Assembly (NCBI GenBank): GCA_013138555.1
Contig: WTCN01000135.1
Location: 1 to 29,181, forward strand
Reading direction: 5' to 3'
Origin: Methyloprofundus sp.
GTDB taxonomy: Bacteria; Pseudomonadota; Gammaproteobacteria; Methylococcales; Methylomonadaceae
Length of the DNA: 29,181 bases
Shown here: positions 1-5,777 of the stretch, one piece after another
How the letters are laid out: every line of letters begins with the position of its first letter
Numbering within the stretch: position 1 is the first letter of the stretch
Program-made: the position numbers and the translations under genes
The notes under the pieces: model-generated
Databases searched by the model: none
What the model was told of the DNA's origin: nothing
Seen by the model: only the letters and a program-made list of their open reading frames with translations

Positions 1-43
1 GGGCAGATTTTCTTGCAAAAAAAGTAGGGTAGGCAGGTTTTTT

Positions 44-98
44 TGCCCACCATCAGGGGCGCATTATGGTGGGCAGAAAAGATTGCCCACCCTACGAG
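44..98. repeat. TGCCCACC-type inverted repeat at the island's left edge
   Basis: A perfect 10-bp inverted repeat (TGCCCACCAT at 44-53, ATGGTGGGCA at 66-75, 12-nt loop) is followed by another TGCCCACC copy at about 84-96. A degenerate GTAGGGTAGGCA lies just before it at 25-36. The same TGGGCAG/CTGCCCA theme recurs at 5746-5766, at the far end of the accessory block. The elements look like non-coding dispersed repeats; I see no transposase of their own. Confidence 0.6.
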
Positions 99-136
99 TG
101 ATAAGCTGTCCCGTGTTAAATTTGTAGCCATTAATA

Positions 137-175
137 TTACAATTTCAATTGTAAGTTATGCTAACCCACTAATAT
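137..175 (+). promoter_or_regulatory. Palindrome and possible promoter before the MoxR gene
   Basis: A perfect 8-bp inverted repeat, TTACAATT (137-144) and AATTGTAA (147-154) around a 2-nt centre, ends 45 nt before the MoxR start. It overlaps a weak -35-like TTGTAA (149-154), followed after 15 nt by TAATAT (170-175). The arrangement suits a dimeric repressor site over a promoter, but the spacing is short and this is only a candidate. Confidence 0.3.
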
Positions 176-199
176 TCGTCAGTAATACTTTTAAATACC

Positions 200-1192
200 A
201 TGACATTGAAAATTCAGACAACAAACCTATTAAAAGATTTAACCAAAGACGATGAAGTCGTACTTGATGACGGTATAAAACACCTCTTCGACAAAGCTGA
301 TCTACTCGCCATTTGGGCGGCTTACCAATCAGGACGACCCTTATTATTACGCGGCAAACCCGGTACAGGAAAAAGTCAGTTAGCCAAAGCCATTGCTCAT
401 CTTTTAGGCTGGGCATTTGTCTCGGAAGTGATGCATGGCGGTACGCAGCTAGAAGAACTGCACTGGCATTATGATGCAATTAGTCGTCTGGGCGAAGCGC
501 AGTCCCTGGCTTATACACTAGGTTTAGGTACGCCAGATAATAAGGATAAACCATCAGCAGGTGATACTGTGCAAGAAAAACTGGATCATAAACACTTTAT
601 TCGCCCCGGTGCTTTTTGGTGGGCTTTTGATTGGTGTTCAGCAAAAGCTTGTTACCCAAAGAGCGCAAAAGTGCAGGAAATTATGCCTAAAAGTCCAGAA
701 AACTGGGATGCAGAACAACAGGGTGTGGTGTTATTAATTGATGAAATAGATAAAGCCGAGCCTGATTTACCTAATGGCTTATTACAGACCTTAGGTGATT
801 TAGAATTTAATGTGCCTTATATCCATAAAAATATCAAAGCAAAAGGTATAAAACCACTGATCATTATTACCACCAATGAAGAGCGTGAGTTACCTACTGC
901 CTTAGTGCGTCGCTGCTATACACATACGCTAAAAATGGCAGAAGGCGAGAACAAAATAGATTGGCTGGTTAAAAGAGGGCAACTGCATTTTAAAACGAAA
1001 ATCTCACCAGATAGCTACCAACAAGCAGCGGAACTGTTATGGCAGGACCGTCAGAGTGATATGCGCTACCCGCCAGGCTTGGCAGAATATTTAGATTTAT
1101 TACGTGCGTTGGCAACGCTATCACATAAGGATCAAGCGCAAGGCCTAGAAGATATTAGCCAATTTGTCTATAACAAAGAAACGGAAGATTAA
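200..1192 (+). CDS. MoxR-family AAA+ ATPase (conflict-module type)
   Basis: This 330-residue protein is a MoxR-clade AAA+ ATPase. Walker A is GKPGTGKS (52-59), Walker B is VVLLIDE (176-182), sensor 1 is the TTN at 224-226, and RR at 237-238 is the likely arginine finger. Proteins of this clade are ATP-driven chaperone-like machines that usually act with a vWA-domain partner, and some belong to predicted NTP-dependent conflict modules. Here the partner is the next gene, which starts 2 nt after this stop, so the two are surely co-transcribed and probably translationally coupled. The ATG at 200 has no clear Shine-Dalgarno sequence, so the start is less certain than the frame. An inverted repeat at 137-154 may control it. 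The ATPase assignment is firm; its cellular role is inferred from context. Confidence 0.88.
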   Translation: MTLKIQTTNLLKDLTKDDEVVLDDGIKHLFDKADLLAIWAAYQSGRPLLLRGKPGTGKSQLAKAIAHLLGWAFVSEVMHGGTQLEELHWHYDAISRLGEAQSLAYTLGLGTPDNKDKPSAGDTVQEKLDHKHFIRPGAFWWAFDWCSAKACYPKSAKVQEIMPKSPENWDAEQQGVVLLIDEIDKAEPDLPNGLLQTLGDLEFNVPYIHKNIKAKGIKPLIIITTNEERELPTALVRRCYTHTLKMAEGENKIDWLVKRGQLHFKTKISPDSYQQAAELLWQDRQSDMRYPPGLAEYLDLLRALATLSHKDQAQGLEDISQFVYNKETED

Positions 1193-1194
1193 GC

Positions 1195-3891
1195 ATGGCT
1201 TGGGGAAGAGTCGTACTGTTACTAGCAGCCGCTGAAGCAACAAAAGTTCACCTAGTCGATGTCGCTAAAACAATGGATTACTCCGCGATACCAAAGTCGC
1301 CTGAAAAACAGCAGGATGACGTTGCTTTTACAGGAGGAGAGTTGGATGATGAAGCGTTAGCTGCTAATCATGAAGTACAGCATTTCCCGGAAATGGTTTT
1401 TGGGAAAATCACCCAAATCACCACCTTTAAACCAGCAAAAAATGAAATCCCCGCGTACTTGTCAGATACGCAAAAAGCCGCTGAATTTGAGCAGCATAAG
1501 CAAGGCACGTTTATTTTTGAAGCTCCCAAGCCTTTGGCAACATTAAGCCAGTTGACTCCACTGTTAATCAATAGTTTAGGCAGAAAAGTAAAAGGTAAAC
1601 AGTTGAATTATACTAAGGTCGTACGCTGTGTCAGCCAGGGAAAAGCGGTCAAAAAACTATTTTATCGGCAACAGCATAAATGGCCATTACAGTTGACGAT
1701 ACTGCTTGATAAGCATGAAGAGCTTTTTCCCTATTGGGCAGATTTTGATCATATCGTCACACAGTTGCAAATTCAGCTAGGGGAATGCAATGTACAGGTG
1801 TTAGCCATACATGAGCGGAACTTATATGATTTTATTGCACAACAAAACAGTATTCACCCTGCAATACTAATTTTAAGTGACCTACAAAGCTATGATAATC
1901 AACATCGTTATTGGGCATGGCAAGATATTCTTGAGAGACTACAAAAACAGGCAACAACGATTTTAACCTTAAGCTCTGCAAGTACCTCACCGGCTTCTGC
2001 TGTATGCACCAGAAAAGCAAGAGTGAACAGTCTAATACCTAGGCATGGCTTTATTCGTCATGCGAAAAAGCACGGCTTTACAATGCCTGTTAGTGAAGCA
2101 CAGTTAGAAGCTGCATTAACCATGATTTCACCACTCGCAATGGTTGATGGCGGCTTATTAAGAAAACTGAGGCATACTTTTAATTGGGGAAGTCCTGTAT
2201 TGGAAGGTCAGTTATGGAATGATAAACGTATCGTGCAAAGTGTGTTAGGCATACGTTTACAGGCAACAGAACAAGAAAAATATCGAGCTCAGTTTAGTCA
2301 ATTAGACGAGTCTATCCAACAGCAATTCTGGCAATTGGTGGAAAGCCACCATAAAGACGCTTATCCGGGCTTGTTAAATCTGGAGCGCACTAGCAAGATG
2401 GCATTAAGCCATACGACGGAAGCGGATCAAGCACAGACCATCGCTTATTTACAGTCACTTCTAGCCCATTATCAGCAAAATGCAAACAGCTCTGAGTCAG
2501 CTCCTCTTCAGGCACAATTAAGAACGTTTATTAACTTTGCCCCACAAGCGGGATGGCACTCTTCAGAGGTATTATCTGATTTATTGCATCAGGCTTATGC
2601 TTTAGCCTATCAGGATGAAATTCGTCACGGTCAGTGGAGTTCATCTCTCCCTGCACAATTAGACCCGAATAAAATCAGCTTACCAGAATCAACAATGCAG
2701 TCATTTAGTGTACAAGTTTCAGACTTGCATGGTGAAGTGATTGTGTCTCAAGGAAGTACGGATAAGGCTAAAACACTGTTTAAGTTTAATGCGAGTGCGA
2801 CGCAACCGGCTTTGTGGCAAAGGTCAGCCACAGAGCCGCAAATGCCGATTAAAAATAAGCAAAGGATTAGCCTGAAAAAAAATCAATCGCTGATGATAAA
2901 AACGGCTAAACAACAATGGCAGATAAAATGTATAACATGCCCTGACTTTGCACAAAATATTGGTCAAGATCAGCGCGGTTTATTTATAGAAACGGAATTG
3001 AATAATTCTGATAAGCGTTATTATTGGTTACCGGAGCAGGTGGATGAGCAGGGACAAAAACAGGCGGGGGCATGGTTTCCAGAGAGGCAAGTAGGAGAAA
3101 ATATTGGACGGGATCAATATGGTTTGTATCGGGATGTCAGTATCAATAAGATTATGCAACGGTTTCGTTATATACAGCCGGGGTGTTTTTTGATGGGGTC
3201 GCCAGAGGGTGAGCTTGAAAGAGAGTTGTGGGATGGTAAAGAAACCCAGCATCAAGTCACCTTAACGGAAGGTTTCTGGTTAGCGGATACAGCGGTTACT
3301 CAGGCTTTGTATCAGGCAGTCATGAGTGAAAATCTCAGGCGTTTTAAAAATGATCTTAATCATCCGGTAGAGCAGGTAAGTTGGGATAATGTCCAGCAGT
3401 TTATAAAAAAACTAAAGACTATAATGCCTGCACTGCATGCGCAACTGCCAACTGAGGCACAGTGGGAATATGCCTGTCGGGCAGGAACCTTAACACCTTT
3501 TTCATTCGGTGATAATATTAGCCTTGAACAGGTAAATTATGATGGTAAAGGCCCTTATGCTGAGGGTAAAAAAGGTAAGAAAAGGAATAAAACAGTGGTT
3601 GTTAAATCATTGCTAGAAAATGCATGGGGTTTATATGAAATGCATGGTAATGTCTGGGAATGGTGTACGGATAAGCATCAAGAGGATCTGGGTGATGCCG
3701 CTACTATTGATCCTATAGGGGGAGAAGACGGCTCTTTTCGGGTGTTGCGGGGTGGCTCTTGGTTCTCTAGTGGCGGGAGCACTCGTTCCGCCTACCGTCG
3801 CAGGCTCCAGCCTGACGAGCGTTATTTCCGCATCGGGTTCCGGCTTGTCCTTGGTCACCAGTTCCAGACAGAAAAAGAAAAGGGCAGCTAG
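1195..3891 (+). CDS. vWA-like / FGE-like (SUMF1, C-type lectin fold) partner with variable C-terminus
   Basis: An 898-residue protein. Residues about 163-270 resemble a degenerate vWA core (LTILLDK strand, later AILILSDL strand) without a clear MIDAS. A mainly helical region follows. The motif GRDQYGLY leads into an FGE-sulfatase/SUMF1-like domain from about residue 656 (LMGSPEGE, EQVSW, EYACRAG, MHGNVWEWC, RVLRGGSW at 849-856). True FGE has two active-site cysteines soon after the GGSW motif; here that stretch has none, so oxidase activity is unlikely. The last 50 codons match the 3' end of the gene at 4730 in the manner of a DGR variable region. It ends four codons later than that gene because the aligned TAA reads GAA. 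I infer a MoxR-linked recognition protein whose lectin-like surface binds a ligand. Family is well supported; ligand and effect are unknown. Confidence 0.85.
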   Translation: MAWGRVVLLLAAAEATKVHLVDVAKTMDYSAIPKSPEKQQDDVAFTGGELDDEALAANHEVQHFPEMVFGKITQITTFKPAKNEIPAYLSDTQKAAEFEQHKQGTFIFEAPKPLATLSQLTPLLINSLGRKVKGKQLNYTKVVRCVSQGKAVKKLFYRQQHKWPLQLTILLDKHEELFPYWADFDHIVTQLQIQLGECNVQVLAIHERNLYDFIAQQNSIHPAILILSDLQSYDNQHRYWAWQDILERLQKQATTILTLSSASTSPASAVCTRKARVNSLIPRHGFIRHAKKHGFTMPVSEAQLEAALTMISPLAMVDGGLLRKLRHTFNWGSPVLEGQLWNDKRIVQSVLGIRLQATEQEKYRAQFSQLDESIQQQFWQLVESHHKDAYPGLLNLERTSKMALSHTTEADQAQTIAYLQSLLAHYQQNANSSESAPLQAQLRTFINFAPQAGWHSSEVLSDLLHQAYALAYQDEIRHGQWSSSLPAQLDPNKISLPESTMQSFSVQVSDLHGEVIVSQGSTDKAKTLFKFNASATQPALWQRSATEPQMPIKNKQRISLKKNQSLMIKTAKQQWQIKCITCPDFAQNIGQDQRGLFIETELNNSDKRYYWLPEQVDEQGQKQAGAWFPERQVGENIGRDQYGLYRDVSINKIMQRFRYIQPGCFLMGSPEGELERELWDGKETQHQVTLTEGFWLADTAVTQALYQAVMSENLRRFKNDLNHPVEQVSWDNVQQFIKKLKTIMPALHAQLPTEAQWEYACRAGTLTPFSFGDNISLEQVNYDGKGPYAEGKKGKKRNKTVVVKSLLENAWGLYEMHGNVWEWCTDKHQEDLGDAATIDPIGGEDGSFRVLRGGSWFSSGGSTRSAYRRRLQPDERYFRIGFRLVLGHQFQTEKEKGS

Positions 3892-3935
3892 CCGTAAGGC
3901 CCGAGCTGAGGGACGAAGCGAGAAGCCGGAAGCGG
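3739..3935 (+). repeat. Variable-region-like block, copy 1
   Basis: This block aligns without gaps to 5429-5625. Codons 849-884 (3739-3846) form the coding variable part. Compared with copy 2, 26 of 108 nt differ, 20 of them at first or second codon positions, and 14 of 15 changed codons alter the residue. Codons for RSAYR, PD, and IGFRL are identical, third bases included. The rest (3847-3935) differs at 10 of 89 nt and contains 44 identical nt at 3884-3927. DGR variable regions lie in just this place, at the C-terminus of lectin-fold genes. No template copy is visible here. Confidence 0.7.
3886..3907 (+). other. Hairpin straddling the stop codon, copy 1 (IMH-like)
   Basis: AGCT (3886-3889) and AGCT (3904-3907) can pair outside a GCC/GGC stem (3891-3893, 3898-3900) closed by a GTAA tetraloop. 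It is identical in copy 2 although mostly past the stop codon, so protein selection does not explain it. DGR targets carry a short hairpin or cruciform just after the variable region that aids retrohoming; this is a candidate for that role. Confidence 0.4.
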
Positions 3936-3957
3936 CTAAAAGCAGGACTCATCGTTT

Positions 3958-3989
3958 AATCGTTCCCACGCCAGAGCGTGGGAACGATT
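3958..3989. repeat. REP-like palindrome beside the RAYT gene
   Basis: A perfect 14-bp inverted repeat around a CAGA tetraloop (left arm 3958-3971, right arm 3976-3989). Its core TTCCCACGC recurs at 4641, 5647 (inverted) and 5715. It lies 2 nt beyond the stop of the minus-strand transposase, so it could also help end that transcript, although no clear T-run follows. Confidence 0.75.
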
Positions 3990-3991
3990 TC

Positions 3992-4522
3992 TTACCAAGG
4001 ATCAATATCAATCAGCCCACCCAAGCCCTCGTAATGACTCGCACTGGAATAACGCCAATGCTCCGCTCTATTCACATACCCCCGCTTTAACGGATTTTCA
4101 TGAATATACTTTAATTTCTCACGCATGATATTTTCGCTAAAAATCATCTCTGCATGCACTCCTTCTTGCCAGAATTGAAATTCCCGATCCACTTTATGAG
4201 CGCGTTTAGAAAAGCGTAAACGCTCCAACATATGTTTAGCCCCTTTTTCCTGTAGGCTATCGATCAACTGCCTTGCGGTATAGGACTTAAAACTACTGAC
4301 ACATTTATCCAGTCTGGGAGCCTGGGCAATAAAATGCAGGTGATTGTCTAAAATCACATAGCCATATAGCTTTAGTCCTTGTTGCTCACGCTGATATTGC
4401 CAGCAGTCCAGAATGATTTGTACCATTTCCGGGCGCGTAAAAACAGCTAGCCATTCCATCACAGTACAGGTCATAAAATGTGCTTGATCAGGCTCTGTAA
4501 TCACATAACGACTTCTTCCCAT
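3992..4522 (-). CDS. REP-associated tyrosine transposase (RAYT, Y1/IS200-like)
   Basis: A 176-residue Y1 HUH-type nuclease. The metal-binding HLH is at 61-63 (context DNHLHFI), the likely nucleophile is Tyr81 in FKSYTAR, and the C-terminal KYIHENPLKRGYV region is typical of RAYTs. These single-copy, domesticated IS200/IS605 relatives cut REP palindromes and are thought to spread them. An AAGGAG lies 7 nt before the ATG, so the start is secure, and the frame is intact. REP-like hairpins flank it at 3958-3989 and 4615-4663, with more at 5633-5736. It sits in opposite orientation between the two FGE-like genes. The assignment is firm; whether it acts on these hairpins is inferred from proximity. 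Confidence 0.9.
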   Translation of the reverse strand: MGRSRYVITEPDQAHFMTCTVMEWLAVFTRPEMVQIILDCWQYQREQQGLKLYGYVILDNHLHFIAQAPRLDKCVSSFKSYTARQLIDSLQEKGAKHMLERLRFSKRAHKVDREFQFWQEGVHAEMIFSENIMREKLKYIHENPLKRGYVNRAEHWRYSSASHYEGLGGLIDIDPW

Positions 4523-4614
4523 GTTTAATCTCCTTGTGTTTTAGTCTCAGGGGAATAACTGCGTATAATAGATTCAGCTTAGCAGAAATGTTAGGTTTAT
4601 GTGCAGGGTGTTCC

Positions 4615-4663
4615 GTGACGCTGGAGCGTCACAGGCTGCATTCCCACGCTGGAGCGTGAGGAA
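4615..4663. repeat. Pair of REP-like hairpins upstream of the RAYT gene
   Basis: The first is GTGACGC (4615-4621), loop TGGA, GCGTCAC (4626-4632). The second is TTCCCACGC (4641-4649), loop TGGA, GCGTGAGGAA (4654-4663), which pairs with one bulged A. Both share the ACGC-loop-GCGT core of the palindrome at 3958-3989. The rest of 4523-4729 holds the leader of the second FGE-like gene and no other recognisable feature. Confidence 0.7.
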
Positions 4664-4729
4664 CGATAGGGGTTGTGGTGGGCTGTTTTTCTTTCTGAGC
4701 AGAAACATGAGTAATAATGATAAAGGTTA

Positions 4730-5569
4730 ATGACAATGAACCAGCCTGATTATCAGGATGTACCCAAAGAATTTCCACCTGACTGGGCTTCTGCCTATGG
4801 TCAGGATAATAAAGGCTATTGGTTAGAAAACGATGTCTATAAGCAGCTTCTATGCTTTCGCTGGATACCTAAAGGTCAATTTACCATGGGCTCTGATAAA
4901 AATGAAAAGGGGCGTTATGAGAATGAAGATCAACACCAAGTTATTTTAAGTAGAGGTTTTTGGTTAGCTGAAACCACAGTGACACAAGCTTTATGGTTGG
5001 CGGTGATGGGCAAAAATCCTAGCGATTTTCAAGAAGATGATACAGCTAATTTCCCAGTAGAACAGGTCAGTTGGGATGATGCTCAGAAGTTTATCGCAAA
5101 ACTTAATCAGCACCAGCCTGGTTTAACCTTTCGCTTACCCTCGGAGGCAGAATGGGAATATGCTTGTCGGGCAGGAACTAAAACTCCTTTTAATTTTGAA
5201 GGTGAATTAAGCGTTGATAAAGTGAATTATAGAGGGACATGGGGTGATTATGGTAGCCGGGGAAAAGGAGCCAAAGAAGCGACTGTCGAAGTTAAAAACT
5301 ATGCTGCCAATGCCTGGGAGCTATATGAAATGCACGGCAATGTCTGGGAGTGGTGTGCGGATGAATATCAACATGGATTAGGTAATGAAACTACTATTGA
5401 TCCGCGAGGAGTAGGAGTGAGCTCTGGTCGGGTGTTGCGTGGTGGCTCTTGGCTCTACTTCGGCAGGTACGCCCGTTCCGCCTACCGTCTCTGGGCCGGG
5501 CCTGACGATCGTGGCAACTACATCGGGTTCCGGCTTGCCCTAGTTCACAAGTTCCAGCCGGAAAAATAA
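4730..5569 (+). CDS. Stand-alone FGE-like (SUMF1/C-type lectin) protein with variable C-terminus
   Basis: A 279-residue protein that is almost wholly an FGE-sulfatase-like domain: FRWIPKGQF near residue 43, FTMGS, GFWLAETTVTQALW, EQVSW, EYACRAG, MHGNVWEWC and RVLRGGSW at 234-241. As in the 898-residue protein, no cysteine pair follows the GGSW, so it is probably a binding module and not a formylglycine-forming oxidase. It has no signal peptide. Residues 234-269 are the counterpart of the variable block in the other gene. The ATG at 4736 is likely the real start, since an AAGG at 4723-4726 is 9 nt before it but only 3 nt before the ATG at 4730. No ATPase is next to it on this side; it may be a second recognition subunit for the MoxR module. 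That role is inferred. Confidence 0.85.
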   Translation: MTMNQPDYQDVPKEFPPDWASAYGQDNKGYWLENDVYKQLLCFRWIPKGQFTMGSDKNEKGRYENEDQHQVILSRGFWLAETTVTQALWLAVMGKNPSDFQEDDTANFPVEQVSWDDAQKFIAKLNQHQPGLTFRLPSEAEWEYACRAGTKTPFNFEGELSVDKVNYRGTWGDYGSRGKGAKEATVEVKNYAANAWELYEMHGNVWEWCADEYQHGLGNETTIDPRGVGVSSGRVLRGGSWLYFGRYARSAYRLWAGPDDRGNYIGFRLALVHKFQPEK

Positions 5570-5625
5570 AAGAGCAGCTAGCCGTAAGGCCCGAGCTGAG
5601 GGACGAAGCGAGAAGCCAGAGGCGG
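5429..5625 (+). repeat. Variable-region-like block, copy 2
   Basis: The partner of 3739-3935, at a constant offset of 1690 nt with no indels. The variable codons here include CTC, TAC, TTC, AGG, TAC, GCC, CTC, TGG, GCC, GGG, GGC, AAC and TAC where copy 1 has others. AAC is kept at residue 263, and 12 of the 26 differences have adenine in one copy, which suits an adenine-mutagenised template. Four third-position T/C differences do not follow simply from one such template. Confidence 0.7.
5576..5597 (+). other. Hairpin after the stop codon, copy 2 (IMH-like)
   Basis: The same AGCT/AGCT plus GCC-GTAA-GGC inverted repeat as in copy 1, here wholly outside the coding region because this gene stops at 5567-5569. 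Its conservation outside a gene supports a role at the DNA or RNA level. Confidence 0.4.
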
Positions 5626-5632
5626 GTAATCG

Positions 5633-5736
5633 TTCCTCACGCTCCAGCGTGGGAATGCAGCCAGTGACGCTCTAGCGTCACGAATCACAGGACGCTCCAG
5701 CGTCCCCAGAGGAATTCCCACGCAGAGCGTGAGGAA
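5633..5736. repeat. Cluster of four REP-like hairpins
   Basis: In order: TTCCTCACGC-TCCA-GCGTGGGAA (5633-5655), GTGACGC-TCTA-GCGTCAC (5664-5681), GGACGC-TCCA-GCGTCC (5690-5705) and TTCCCACGC-AGA-GCGTGAGGAA (5715-5736). All share the ACGC-loop-GCGT core, in both orientations, like the elements around the RAYT. The cluster fills the space between the second FGE-like gene and gatB. Confidence 0.75.
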
Positions 5737-5745
5737 CGATAAACA

Positions 5746-5766
5746 TGGGCAGTGTTATTCTGCCCA
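5746..5766. repeat. TGGGCAG/CTGCCCA hairpin after gatB
   Basis: A 7-bp inverted repeat with loop TGTTATT. It lies 11 nt beyond the gatB stop on the minus strand and may close the gatCAB transcript, but there is no good T-run. It echoes the TGCCCACC repeats at 44-98. Confidence 0.45.
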
Positions 5767-5777
5767 CCCGTATTCAT

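Noticed and set aside
3752..4090. A 112-codon reading frame over the end of the first FGE-like gene and the conserved block
   Set aside because: It is in another frame of a firmly assigned gene, runs through a REP palindrome and into the RAYT gene, and matches no family I know.
1..5770. CRISPR array, because of many short palindromes
   Set aside because: Repeats are irregularly spaced, of several kinds and in both orientations, without unique spacers of constant length or cas genes.
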